Below are positions 1 through 12,699 of a stretch of 64,000 nt of DNA, piece after piece. The position numbers and the translations under genes are program-made. Under the pieces are notes generated by a model, which made no database searches, had not been told where the DNA came from, and was given only the letters and a program-made list of their open reading frames with translations. Each line of letters opens with the position of its first letter. Positions within the stretch are counted from its first letter, which is position 1. Source of the DNA: Dermanyssus gallinae (Eukaryota; Arthropoda; Arachnida; Mesostigmata; Dermanyssidae); NCBI GenBank assembly GCA_003439945.1, contig QVRM01002270.1:62001-126000 (forward strand). Direction: 5' to 3'.

Positions 1-186
1 ACCTGCATGGCCGGGATATATGTGGTGTTATGAGCAGTGAGCATTCATTATCCGCGTCCATTAGACCGACCCGCTACTTTCGAACTTCACGCGAGGCCTC
101 TGGTTATATCAATAGTTGAATGAGCGTATACATATATGCCTATTCAATATTGACATTTTTGCCACAATTTTAGCCACATTTACTGT

Positions 187-189
<3 letters not shown>

Positions 190-275
<86 letters not shown>
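190..275. repeat. (TA)n microsatellite
   Basis: A near-perfect TA dinucleotide array of about 85 bp with a single A insertion around 250. Confidence 0.97.
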
Positions 276-277
<2 letters not shown>

Positions 278-912
278 TTGTCACACAATATAATACATCA
301 TATACACAAATATAAACCAGTTGAGACTATCGCTATGATGAGTTATTTCCTGCCCAAGTCGTCTGAAGGTGTCAGCGATGTCATTTTTTCAGCCCCGACT
401 GCACTAATTCAGTTTTGGCTCGAATAGTCTTTTTGACTGGTTGACTCTTGGCTTTATTCGTTTTCTTCCTATAGCTTGTACTATTAGGATTCTAGTTGTT
501 CCCACCGCAACCGACTGCGATATTCACCGGTGCACTGCCGCTGCCATTGTTGCTGATGCTGTTGCCATGGCCGGACGGCTGGATCAAAGTGAATGGCTAA
601 TACTTGTACACATTCGATTTAAGGTCGTCATCGTAGTAATCGTTGTCGTCGCTACTAGACACGGCGCTATTGACACCCTTTGTATTGTAGTGTGTTAGCC
701 GTTGACGGGACGGCCGCGAAGGAACGCGTCGCTAAATAATGAGAGATGCGTACGTGTTTTTATATAACGCCCCGTCTTTCTCGTGACTTCCGACCGCGCC
801 GATCTCCGCCTTCCGTTCGAGACGAGGCGAGGGTCTATCCATCGGATTGTGCCTTCGACGCCGCCACAAACGATTTAATTTCATGTTTTTGCGATATATA
901 CTCGCACATTGT

Positions 913-913
<1 letters not shown>

Positions 914-950
<37 letters not shown>

Positions 951-970
951 CTCTTATACTCGCATATTGC

Positions 971-998
<28 letters not shown>
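914..998. repeat. Two (TA)n microsatellites with a short spacer
   Basis: Two TA arrays (914-947 and 970-998) are separated by about 22 bp. The sequence before each array is similar (ctcgcacattg and ctcgcatattg), so this is probably a local duplication of array plus flank. Confidence 0.93.
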
Positions 999-1001
<3 letters not shown>

Positions 1002-1775
1002 CACTGAAAATATGGCAATCCTTTGCTTAGACATCTCGAGTCATTAGGTCAATGCTACGAGCGAAATGCGGGTCGACCTTTGCAGTGTCCCCAACCGAAT
1101 GCACAGACGCTAACTGCCAGCTACAAGTGCCGCTTTTCTTCCTCGTCTACTTGGTATTCTGTTTGCTAAGCCATAATTGTGGTCTATTCACGTGCGGACA
1201 CTATTGCCATATGCCTTTTTCGGCAGTGTGTTCGTCTCAATTCTGTCCCCCCCCGCCCGCCCGTCGCCAAAGAATACTGCTGAAAAATGCGCAACTTTTT
1301 TTCTAGAATTTCTTGCGAGTTTATAACCATGTTTACACACGCACATATACGTAATCCGTCTCGTGTCGTTAAACCATTGTCAACAGTAGAATAGTGGTGG
1401 TAGTCTTAGTAGCAAATCGTTGTTTAAACGTTGCCACCGCTTTGCCCCGCAGTAGCGACCATGTATACACAGCGGGGCCAGGGCCCACGACTTTAGAGCG
1501 ATATTCTGTCGCTTTTTTTTGTTGTAGCGATGGTTCTTCTACGGTCATGTGATGTACGTGTATGAGTGTTTATATGTGTGAGAGTACTATTTTGCCATTT
1601 GATGAGGTCTTACTTACTACGACGAGCCTAGGAATAGTACTTTTCGTGCTTTCAGAACCAAGCACCATTCAAAAGAGCCTGTAGAATTGGTAGCTGTCGT
1701 TGATACTGCACACGCTTTAGTAGACCCTTCTTTAATGATAATGGGTAAATGTTTACCAGAACAGGACAATAGTGC

Positions 1776-1811
<36 letters not shown>

Positions 1812-2599
1812 TGAAGGTTATGCCGGTTTAAAAGCTCTACTCTATTCAGCGGATCCCTGTGCGAAAGCGAGTGTGTTCACCTGTGTTGTCGCTGCACATA
1901 GTTTGTTGTTAGTAAATCGTTTCTTACTAAAAACGTATCAATTTGGCAGCGCTGTGCTTTCTTGTAAAAGCACTAAAATAGAGAGCCCCTACGAAGGGCA
2001 TCTGTTTGCCTGAAATTATGCGCTGTATATCATGACCAAAATCGCCATGTGAAGGTGACGAAGTCTAAGGCGAGTAAGTCTAAGAACAGAAAGAGAGACA
2101 ACTTGCGCAGATTAGACTATCCATATTGTTCATTGAACACCAGACCCAGACAGACAAGATTCGGATGGGAGTTCTCAAGCATAGTGTCGTTCAAAAAGAG
2201 AATTTCGATTTTTTTCTCAAAAAGAGACCAAGTGTTGTCTTCACTCATTGGAGTAAGATGGTGAAATTCATCAGCGTAGTATACGACGCGCACAGGTGCG
2301 ACTCTCTCCAGACTGCGCAACACAGTCTATTCGCACATTACTACTGTTGCATTCTCTATGTTAATGTACGTATTGAAAATAAACGGCTCTTTATCACGCT
2401 TCTCTATTGTCGTCAACCTAAAGGCGTAGTGAACGCGGAGGATGCTGCCGTAAGGCCGAAAACTGTTTTTACCCTGCCCTAAAAGTAGGAGCGAAACCAA
2501 TTGCAGGCAAAATCTTGAACCGCCAATCGAACACCGAATTATGTTATAATGAGATTTGCGTTGGTACACAAAAGGTACACAGTTAAACGCCCTTGCGGT

Positions 2600-3850
2600 A
2601 TATTATCAAGTGTAGCGGCAAGGCTGCGGAAAGACAAAGCTTAGAATAGACAAGCTACTTGGTCTGTAGTTACCAAGCTGCCGCCGCGACCCCATCTCTT
2701 TAAAAAGGGCAATTACCCTCGCGCTCCTACACGAACGTGGGAAATAACCAGTCACAATTGGCAGCGTGAATTTGCGGGCAATGACCAATGCGAGTAACCG
2801 GACTGTAAGCTGAGATACAGTCTGTTCACCGGTAGCGGCCCGTCACAGATTCCAAAATTCGACTTTTGGATACGACTGCTCTTCTTATTTACGTTGTTCC
2901 AAAAAAACCGCCGGGCCACTCACTACACGGCGATTTTTGGCCTCCTGAATTCGGTTCTAGCCGTGGTCGCGGAATCCGGTTTTGGCTAATGATCGGTATG
3001 TGGATCCTTAAGACGCTGATGTAAGATGTAAGTTTCCTTAAGACGCTGATGGTGCTTGTGCTGAGCATGGCCTTTTACCAGTCAAGTTGAGAACCTACTA
3101 CAGCCGTAAGATCCCGAACAGGGACCGATGGATATAAACTAGTTTAGTGTCAAACGAATTCACAACAGCGTCCACATCAGATAATGCAAAACAATCAAAC
3201 CAGTCCGTATGAAACTCATCTAATAATTCGATAAACTGAAACCCCCCACTTGACCTTGCTATTGAAGATGGGCTGCTCTGGCAAGCAGGGAAAATAGGAT
3301 AATCAGGGAGCAAGCCGCATTGTACTGGGTAGTGATCTGTGACAGCCAGGGTTGACACCACAACGTCGTCCTAGCAGTTAAGAAGACCATTTATTATCAC
3401 CTGCATCAATGCAAGAATGATCACGGATGCTTTTAGACATGGGACAAGTGATAATTTGGGTTAAATCAAGTGTTGCGAGCTTTGAAAGATAATCACCGGC
3501 ATAACTCGCCGTCAAAGTGTGTAGGTTGTTGTTTTGTGTCCCACACGACGATACTTAGACATAAAATTTCGACCCATTTGATGGCCCAAAATGTCATTAA
3601 GAAGATCAGTAGAGGAGGCATCTCGTATCCTCGACGACGAGTTGTTAACTGCACTGCCCTAATGGCCTCTTCAGAGTCCGCAGAAGCGTAGATTTCCGAT
3701 TTGTAAGCTCGTTCTAAAAGGATCCGCTACTACACCATCGCAATATCTGCTAACCCGATGTTAACGCTCCGAGTTCAATGTTAAGTAGCGACTCCTTGGT
3801 AGCTGGCAAAAGCCACGTTTCGGATATACGCATAAAATCCGGATAATTAA
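2600..3850 (-). mobile_element. Degenerate APE-type LINE fragment
   Basis: Read on the minus strand, three landmarks come in the right order for a non-LTR retrotransposon. Near 3830 there is RISETWL, typical of the early apurinic-like endonuclease domain. Near 3340 there is TDHYPVQCGL, typical of the SDHxPV motif that ends that domain. Near 2660-2750 there is ARVIALFK followed by NYRPSSLS, typical of the start of the reverse transcriptase domain. The pieces lie in different frames with stops between them, so this is an old dead copy. The clade cannot be assigned from these pieces; the motifs suit CR1/Jockey/I-type elements. Confidence 0.65.
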
Positions 3851-4077
3851 CCGAGGCATTGCAGAATAGCAAACAAGAAAAGCTCATATAAAATGTGTGC
3901 ATAAAACGTTGAGTAGAGATCGAGTGAATGATGTGAGTGTTAATTTGGTCGGGTTGTCAAAGTGATGAGATCCTTGACGCCGTAGCCATAGCAGCCGATG
4001 ATGTCGCCACTGGTGTCGCTCTGGTGGACGTTGTCGCTAGAATGATCCATGCCATGGAGCTGGCACCGCATGTTGTT

Positions 4078-4106
4078 GTTGTTTGTTGTCGTCGTCGTCG
4101 TCGTCG

Positions 4107-4142
<36 letters not shown>

Positions 4143-4155
4143 TGTTGTTGTTGAT
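4078..4155. repeat. Compound (TTG)n/(TCG)n trinucleotide array
   Basis: GTC/GTT trinucleotides run for about 75 bp. On the minus strand they would read as poly-Gln followed by poly-Arg inside an open stretch at 3957-4286. That frame has no other protein-like feature, so I treat it as a microsatellite and not as a polyQ gene. Confidence 0.85.
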
Positions 4156-4296
4156 GCTATGCTACCGCGGGCACCCTTGTCGTAGCACGTGAAGCTTTTG
4201 CTGTTGCTGCTGCTTCCCGCGTCGAGGCTAGCAGATACATAGTCTGTATCCAAGCAAATGGACACAGACTGCATTCTGCGTGGCATCTGTGTGTTG

Positions 4297-4300
<4 letters not shown>

Positions 4301-4345
<45 letters not shown>
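4301..4345. repeat. (TA)n microsatellite
   Basis: TA array of about 45 bp. Confidence 0.95.
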
Positions 4346-4346
<1 letters not shown>

Positions 4347-5755
4347 GGATAGGTTGTTCGATTTAAGTATGTGGTGTACCAATCAACGTCATCTCGTGTT
4401 CGTCTACTTGAAGATAGCAAGATTATGTATGTTGAAATTAAGTGATACTTCGTAAACGGTGACGGTCTTACGTCGTCTTAAACCTTTGAGTGGAATGTGG
4501 CCTCGTGCAGAACAGGAAGACTACATACGTCCGATGGACCTACAATGCTAGAAGTTGAGGAGCACGACTGGTGTTTCTGGCGATTCTAAGGACTCATCTT
4601 AATAAAGTGTTTGTGATAAATAACTGTCGTCATCTTCCGGAAATATACTGGGTTTTCATATTTACATTGATTCTCAGAAGGGGATGCTTAGACTAAAACG
4701 AATGCTACGACACATTTCCTCCGCACCCCTATCGGGTTTATATTTTGCTAACGCGAACAAACATGGATGCAGAAGGGGGCGGTGTGTACGGCATTATATT
4801 GTAATAACGAATTGTATTGACTAGTTATATAATATAATTACATAAATTATATTAATTATTTATTATAATTATATAAATTAAGTAAAACCTCTAGAAAAAC
4901 ATTTATCTTTCTTCCTATGTCCTCGAAGGTCAGCTCCGCACGATTGTAAGACGCTAGTTACTCTTGAAGTTAGATTCGACGAATTGACAGCTCTCGGACT
5001 AAGCTCGTAGACATATGATGGTGTGGCATTCGGCCTGCTGCAGAATAGACTGTTTTTCAGTGTCAACTCATCAGCAACATGTGGAGACACACGTTTGCGT
5101 ATCCACATGGCACCGCTCCAATGCGAGGGCGCGACAGCGAGGCGTATTTCCGTGTGTAACGGAAATACGCGTAAATAGTCGCGTCACAGCCAATATTGCC
5201 AATGTCACCTTGAACGCGCGTACTAAACGTATCTATTCGAGATGAATATATACATATTCGAGATATCATTCTACAATTATCATACGGCTTGGAAATTCTG
5301 TAAAAGTATTGTCTAGTATCGTTGAGCGGTTTTGTCGTTTTCGCAGCGGCTGGCTTTCAGGCGGGGTGCCGACATATGCCGGTAGACGCCACCTGCAGAG
5401 TCACCATGCTGTCGCGAACGATGTAGGTTTTGTTTGCTACACCCAGGAGATTAGCTAGTGGCCTACAATGTTGTTTCGGTGACTGATTTTTTTTTCTACA
5501 CATTCATTCATATTTGATTTTGACGGGTTGACACACACACATCTACACAATTACTCGTTTCGTCTGCAAATTAGAGCAAAAGAGCAACTCTTTCAGTGGT
5601 TCATTTTTTGAACATCCGAAAATTCGACTCGGCGCTGCCTCAACTAGACGCCAATCCGCCGGGCACGAACTTCTCGGCCCGGGTTCGTGCAATCTAGTTA
5701 TGGTACTCTCGCGCCGGTGTACCCGTTAGTGACGCAAGAAAATAACACGAAACCA

Positions 5756-5763
5756 TATATATG

Positions 5764-5853
<90 letters not shown>

Positions 5854-5936
5854 AACACATAAAAGTGTGTGCTACACTTGTCATAGTCATACATGTTTTG
5901 TATGCGTACGTATATATATATATATATATATATATA
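5756..5936. repeat. Compound (TA)n/(TATG)n microsatellite pair
   Basis: A TA array with interspersed TATG units (5756-5851) and a second array (5910-5936), separated by about 58 bp of unique sequence. Confidence 0.95.
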
Positions 5937-8868
5937 AGTATAACTGTATGACCACATTCGAATCAATATAACAAAATGTATCGCTCGTCATGCTTGTTGC
6001 TGCACTAATTGTTTGCAATGATTGTTATTGTTGCTGAAATATATACATATAGATATAAGATAAGGATTACCGCATTTTCATCACAAGGCGAAATAAAATA
6101 AGTTTAGGCTCTTATGATATTTAGTATACTCGTGGGGCACAGTGAACGTGGGTGTAAGGTCGATGACAGCTTAACTTCGAAATCGCCCGCTGGCTTGAAG
6201 TGCTGATTTATAGGCCCAAACACAGACACCGTTCAGAACTGTCGATACATTCAGCAGTTTATGCAAACTTACTTAAACGAAGTAACGGCGTTTCCTATTA
6301 GTAGAGCAATCCGTGCTTTCCTGTGTCTTTTTGGATCTACAAAATATGAGTAGATTGTAATGTCTAAAAATAATGTTCCGTACCACAATGGTAAATACAC
6401 GTGCGGCGAGTTTGCCCCGTACAAAGTTAGATTAGACTTGGCATTTTTTTCATCTTTTAGAAACCATGAACACCAATTGTAAATAAAGTGACTAGTTTAC
6501 ACCACAACTTCGAAAGCACAAAGAAGTAAAATTTTGAGTGTAACATAAGCCGATAAACTTATCTGGCAAAAGGAAATATGTGCTGGTTATGCATAAGATG
6601 TGATTTAAAACAGAGTTTTACAGCTCATCGTAACTTTGATTTTATTAAATGCTGAGAAGAAGTTGCACATCTTTTTAATTTTTTTTTGTCCCGAGCGGGA
6701 CTACAGAATGAAAATACGATCGGCATAACTTTTTTTTTAAATCGGTCGTAACTCAGAAATCCTTGTTGCACCTCGTTTGGACGACGGCAGCGGTATTTTG
6801 ACTCATTTCAGCGGTTGCCATCAGAACGTAGGTCGTACGTTACGCGCCAAACTTAGTAGTTGACCGGTTCGAAACTGTCTTGACAAATAGTAAAAACGAT
6901 CTACTAATGCTCTAAACAGAATATACGGTAGTTAAGTTACGACTGGCGAGCAGATGACCAGAAACGCCAATGCAGAAATACAAAATCGACCGGCAGATAC
7001 TTTACGGCGTGTTTCAAACGGCGCTAACTATCAACGTAGTGACCGGCTTGATCTTACTGCAGCGAAATACCCAGCGATCGGCCTGCTCGTGGCCACCTCC
7101 GCTGGTTTTTGCCGCGCCTCATGTTAGAGCCTCATCAACTGTATTCGTAAGAACACCCCCTAGTCATTTTAAATGCTTCTTCACAACTTTAAGAAATTGC
7201 CGCAATGATTAGTGCTACGATGAATAAGCCATAAAACGTTACCTAGATTTATTGTTTCACGTTACCGGTCTATTTCACGACTCCAGCTAGGCAGTGGTAA
7301 ACAGCAAAACTAACGTGTAGATGTTAAACGAATATAGACGTTGCACGTATTAATAACTTGACGTTGCAGACCTATACATCCATGGCTTGTGAAAATCATT
7401 GATCTGACACAAAGTGTGATGGAAGCCGCGTGCTGCAAACGCCGTGACTATATGCTTATTCTTCTCCCTGCTTTCCGCCAAGTAGCATATGTGTTCTAGC
7501 TTTGTAAATACCCGTATCGATATCTCTTAGTTTTACTTCCAATTACCTTAAATATGTTTCAAACGTTTTTGTTCTGCTAAAGACCCACAATACCTACAGT
7601 TTCTCTGACAGAAAGGGATGCCCTACAAAACGCAAGCAGTTGACAGAAGAAGTGATAATTTAGGTAAGCTTCTTCACAAATTAAATTCTCTGGAATTCTA
7701 ATATATTTCTATTGTTAATCGCCCACCTCTTTGGAATTTAACCGTCACCGTTTTCTCTCAAACGGAAAACCCCAGTTTATTCTTAAGGCTACACATATTC
7801 ACCTTTGCCTGTCTAATCATGTATAGGCTAACCACTGCAAAACCAATATCATGTGCGTACATTTAATCTCTTGTCCATTCTGTCAATCAGTGCTTCAATA
7901 ATTGTTCAGGTTGCAACCCCGTCATCTATAATAAGTGAAGTCTGTACTTTTTCAAACTATCACTAACAAGTGCTGAAAGGGATCCTGGAACCTCTTCCCT
8001 CGGTAGCTTCTCTACAGTATTGTCCCTAGAAGCTAGGCCAAACGTCGTCTTTATTGAAAAAACGCAGAAGAAATTTTGAGGTTTAAACAGTGTTTGCTTT
8101 ATATATTCTAGCGGCCGCTCTTATTCAGAAATTGCTCATCTGTCTTCTAAAAGTACACATAGTCGTATTTCTATGATTCCCGAATGAAATATAGCTGTTT
8201 ATTTTTATGCCGTTCCATGCATTTTCCTCAACTCCATTTCCTCCACGTGTGCGGATGTTTTCTCCCTGAGATACTAACTGGTACTAACCGTTCTCTTGAC
8301 CAGTGTTATTAATGAGGTCAGAATAGGAACGTTTTAACGTACTGCCTCTTCAGTTGGTTTGCCGTCTTTGCTGCGTTGCTTGTTCTTTAAAGTAAGGTCT
8401 ATTTTCGATTCCAGCTGCCATTGCGAATAGGCAGTACACTAGCAAACGCTCGTAGAGCCCGACGTAATGGTGGTAACACTCTGGCAGGACTATTTAAGAT
8501 GACGGATTTCGCTTACCTGAAAAATATTGCCAACTTCATCGGCAACTCCACTTACTTGTGATTTACTAAAGACGCCTCTCAAGAAAGGGGCGAGATGTTT
8601 GTTTAATCTCAACCTTTTGCTGAGAGGTGACTTTTCCCCTGGAGCCTTAACATCCTCGCTAAATGCGACCGTTTAAAATAGGTGTATTACAGAGAATCTT
8701 GTTTCGCATTCCTACGCCGGTGCTGATTGTCTATGCTCACTATCTACTAACCAACTCCCAACATGGTATCTATCATCGCGCCTCCATCTTGTCCACCCTG
8801 CTTTGGTCCAATCTTGCGTCGAAATCCCCTGGCAATGTCAAACCAGTTTTTCGAAGGATGCCAGTTGA

Positions 8869-10390
8869 TTATTATTATTACGTCATCAGCTGATTGTCAG
8901 CAGGGGGACGTAGCGGCTCCACTTGCGTTTAGCCTGCTTCTGCATCAGTACGTCAACCAGGTAAAATGCAGGGTCCCTCTGTTCTATAATACAATACCTC
9001 GACGATGGGACCCTCCTTGACAACGATCCGTCGGTGTTACTCAGAGATATCAAATATCTTAGAGCGTTTGAGCAATGGAGCGGGCTGCAGCTCAGCCTCT
9101 CTAAATGCGAGTTTTCCTTCAGGGTTTCGAAGAATAAGAAAGACAGGGAGAACAACTCTCCCGGCTTTACCAGCGGCTGGGGCATCTCGGGAGACACCAA
9201 GCCAACTTTCAGCTCCGGCACGCAATGGGACTACAAAAGATCTTGTACGTACTATGGACTTCACGTGCCTTCCTTCTGCCGTTAGAAACTTTGGATCTTG
9301 ACGACGAGGTGAGGATAGCCTTGGAAAACATCCTTGACCTGACGCTCGAGGATAAGGCATGGACGCAACAAGCCTACCGCTCCGGCTTGGTGGCATGGGC
9401 ATTTGCTCGGCCACGGATCTTGTTTTGCCCGCCTTCCTGGCCTCGTCACATAGCTGCGCCTCCGGAGTGGCCATTACTGCCGGCGGATCCATCAGCCGCC
9501 AACAAGACGCCGTTCGGTTCTGGGACGCGCGTCAGTCTGGTTGTCCTTCTGATGAGCAGATCACTAGACAGAAGGGGTGGGACCAAATCGCTACTCAGGC
9601 TATTCACTTAACTCTTTTATCGGCCTGCGAGTTAGATGTAGACAATATTAGACTGAAAGCGATCTCATTGCGTGTTTCCCTCCGAGCCCGTAGGCAGTAA
9701 GCTGGCCGACGACCAGTTCCGTGCCGCTAGTGGTCCTAGACTTGGCATTGCCATGTTTGAGGAAGAGGAGTGTCCATGCGGTGGAACAGTGAATGAGCGC
9801 GGCTTGCACCGGCTTAGCTGCACTAAACTGGCGCCGCTTACGCAGGGCCGCCACGATGCCATCAATGACGTCCTCGGGCGCGCTTTTAGGCAAGCCAGCT
9901 ACCGCGTCACGCTGGAGCCTGGTGGATTGCAGAGGGACGACAGGCGTCGACCGGATGGCCTTAACAGCCGGGTCTGGGACCGTAGTCGGCCGCTGGCGTG
10001 GGACGTCACTGTCTCTGACACGTACGCCCTCGGATATCGTGCACTAGCCAGCGCGGGCGTCGGCCACAGCACTCACTAACGGGAGATGCACAACCGGCGC
10101 CTATACTCGCATCTTCTTGAGAACCACGTGGTAATGGCGTTTGGTCTCGAATCATCCGGCATTTGGGGCAAGGATGCACTCAAACTGACGAAAGAGCTTG
10201 GGAAGAAGCTCTTCGTTCCTCCGACAGAGGGTGTCATTGGAGCTCCAGAGAGGCAACGCCAAGATGATGTTGAGTGGTCAGCGACACTCGAGCAATAACG
10301 ATGATGTTATATAATTAATATATTAGTGTTGTGATACATGTACATAACATGATAATAATAAAACCCTGTTTCCAAAAACAAAAAAATATG
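8869..10390 (+). mobile_element. RLE-type non-LTR retrotransposon, family C copy 1 (5'-truncated)
   Basis: The element begins within reverse transcriptase directly after a short (TTA)4 tract at 8869-8880. QQGDVAAPLAFSLLL (about 8900) is the RT QGD motif. YLDDG (about 9000) is the catalytic motif, and LSKCEF (about 9110) is the following RT motif. The region from 9310 to 9660 matches the connector seen in families A and B (ALENILDLTLEDKAW, LGGMGI.SATDL). The restriction-like endonuclease spans 9765-10060: a CCHC zinc motif (CPCGG...HRLSC), then RRPDG, then LAWDVTVSDT. Frameshifts near 9030, 9400 and 9665 mean it is not functional. The 3' end runs through a short UTR with an AATAAA-like tail to a (TTA)n array. 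R4/R2-type elements share this RT plus C-terminal RLE layout. Confidence 0.85.
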
Positions 10391-10392
10391 AA

Positions 10393-10453
<61 letters not shown>
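10388..10453. repeat. (TTA)n microsatellite
   Basis: About 21 TTA units lie exactly between two copies of the family C 3' end. The array is probably the target tract and/or tail of these elements. Confidence 0.95.
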
Positions 10454-10454
<1 letters not shown>

Positions 10455-10760
10455 GCGCATCTTCTTGAGGACCACGTGGTAATGGCGTTTGGTCACGAGT
10501 CATCTGACGTTTAAGGCAAAGATACACTCAAATTGACCAAAAAGCCCTTTGAGGCCACAGCGGAGCCAAGATCGACCGCGTTTCTCCGACAGAGGGTGTC
10601 ATTGGAGGTTCAAAGAGACAACGCCAAGATGATGTTGAGTGTTCAGCGACACTCGAGCAAAATAATAATATAAGCAATATTGTAAATGTTATATAATTCA
10701 TATATTAGTAATTGTGATACATGCACATACTGATAATAATAAACCATTGTTATTATTATT
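10454..10760 (+). mobile_element. Second, severely 5'-truncated family C 3' end
   Basis: This repeats the last part of the preceding element (compare HLLENHVVMAFGLESSG at about 10110 with HLLEDHVVMAFGHESSD at about 10460). It then repeats the same 3' UTR landmarks (ccgacagagggtgtcattgg; agatgatgttgagtg) and ends in AATAATAAACC plus a short TTA tract at 10748-10760. A TTA array precedes it. It looks like a separate short insertion into the tail of copy 1. Confidence 0.8.
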
Positions 10761-10849
10761 ACATTTACAACATTGTTTGTTTTCTTATCATTATTGCGTG
10801 AGTTCTGGTAACCAATCAAAATTATCTTGGCATTGCGTCCCTGTAGTTC

Positions 10850-12230
10850 CAATAATAATAATAATAAAAATGTTGACGTTCGTGATATTGTTGTCGATTT
10901 CTGTCCCCATCCAGGCGTTAAACAACAACCTGCATCTTTCGCTGTGCATTTTTATTCGTCTGCGTGCTGTTTTTGACTTCCGCGGAGCAGGTGGCTGTCT
11001 CTAATTCGCTCAGTTATGATGCGCTTGCACTTAGCAGCGAGGCGTGTCACTCACCTGCCTACGCCAGTCATAGAGCCAGCGATAGATAACGGTTAGTGGG
11101 GTGTGACAGGTGATTTAATTTGCGCTCTACACAGGCTGGACAGCAGCACTAAACGGCTAGAACGAGTTGAGCGACTACAGGTCAACCTCGAGCAGCCTGT
11201 GGCTACGCCCTGCGCTCGTAGTTGTGACACAATAAGCGCTGCCATCTGTCTAGCTGTCAACGTGACGACGCTCTAGTGTTTGCAATTTCGAATACTAATT
11301 AATATTAATTGCAATATTATAGTTAATAAAAAGTATGAGCACCAGCAACAATACTACTTATAGCAACTCTTTTAATATCAACGACAACAACAATAATAAC
11401 AACAAAAAACACAGTTTCCGCTTCCTAATAAAAAACCTTGTAACTGAAATGCTCCAATGTTTGTAGACTGGCTTCTACTTCTCATCTGCATTTTACTGAC
11501 TTATGAAAATATACTTGGGTACATACTTCATATGTACATGCATATATTGAAATATGAGCGAATACTCACTGAAAAACAAAATAAATACCACAACACCTAC
11601 ACCGATACATGTCTACATACAATATAAGTAACTGGTTGTAGTACAACGCTTTCCACGGAATGTTGACAGTCTAATAAATAGTGGTAACTATATTTTAGAG
11701 CAAAATATGTGTAACTCGTGTCCGCGGTACAAAAGACATTCTTCAGGTGCTCCTTACCTCTGTTATTCTACCTGGTCACCACCTACTTGCTAAACAGCAA
11801 AACCGAGACGATGTTGGCTTTAAAAACTTCGGGTGTCAATTGTACATTAACTACTACTTGGACTAGAGGTTTATTTTGTGTAAAACTAATAGACGCATGC
11901 GTAGCCTGATCGCATCCACATGTGTATAAACAACTCGTGGCCCCGCACGACCGAGTGATTCGACCATTGCACCGCGTACACCAATATTCATATTTTACTT
12001 ACTAGAAGTTTTTTTCATCTTTAAACACGAGATAAATATCAGACAGATATCTTCTAACATTCAAACTAACTTGTTCGTCTGCTGACCTAGCCCACTATCT
12101 ACATCACTATCGGCACGAAATTATATGTCGGCTCTAACGTTATTCGTTTACGCCACTTTTCTTTTCTGCGTGTTCGCCAACCCATCCCGCTTCGGCGGCA
12201 TTGTAGAACCTATCTAGCGCAAATAAAACG
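10850..12230. other. Intergenic stretch, no gene seen
   Basis: AT-rich sequence with short (AAT)n and AAC-rich runs (10850-10866, 11385-11410). No convincing coding region, RNA gene or repeat family was recognised. Confidence 0.5.
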
Positions 12231-12385
12231 GTGCGGCTGTTAGAAGACTGTTGCATCTCAAATCAGGCGTTTGCTTTTATTCCGCGGCAGGATGGTGACA
12301 CCATTGAGCCATCGTCAAAGAGTCTCAGTATGGGTTACAGTATGCTGGATCCCGCCCTCCGGAGAGCTGTTTGCATTACTAAGTT
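12231..12385 (-). mobile_element. Minus-strand scrap of an RLE retrotransposon (family B-like)
   Basis: Read on the minus strand the segment gives ALRRAGSSIL followed by a degraded RLFDDG...VSP...A.FEM. This corresponds to the family B endonuclease region (ALRRAEIPSMLEP...DDKRPDGVTIPP...CLVWDATV at 48170-48290). Only about 150 bp is recognisable. The strand is opposite to that of the other RLE elements in the window. Confidence 0.55.
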
Positions 12386-12520
12386 TATTTCGGTATGCCC
12401 GGCCTTATCTCTTGATGTGAAGGATGGTGATGATGATGATAATGATGATTAGTGTTATACTTATTGCTGTTTTCAGTATTTTCCTACACTTGTGGGACCC
12501 ACACGTGTACCCGTTTATTA

Positions 12521-12665
<145 letters not shown>

Positions 12666-12699
12666 AAATGCTGCCTCTTAAAATTAGATTTTAAATGCG

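Larger units (their letters stand above)
1..2590. other. Non-coding stretch with TA microsatellites
   Basis: No open frame here has domain-like composition or plausible splice context. The longer open stretches are produced by (TA)n arrays read as Ile-Tyr repeats. I see nothing else that I can support. Confidence 0.6.
3870..8860. other. Intergenic stretch, no gene seen
   Basis: This 5-kb block is AT-rich, with microsatellites at 4078-4155, 4301-4345 and 5756-5936. Open frames are short, and none shows a domain, a signal peptide or credible splice sites. Nothing else can be supported. Confidence 0.55.

Noticed and set aside
116..427. Open frames made mostly of Ile-Tyr repeats, here and at many other sites
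   Set aside because: They are (TA)n arrays translated in either frame; flanking residues show no domain.
3957..4286. Minus-strand frame with poly-Gln and poly-Arg
   Set aside because: A trinucleotide array explains it; there is no conserved sequence or splice context around it.
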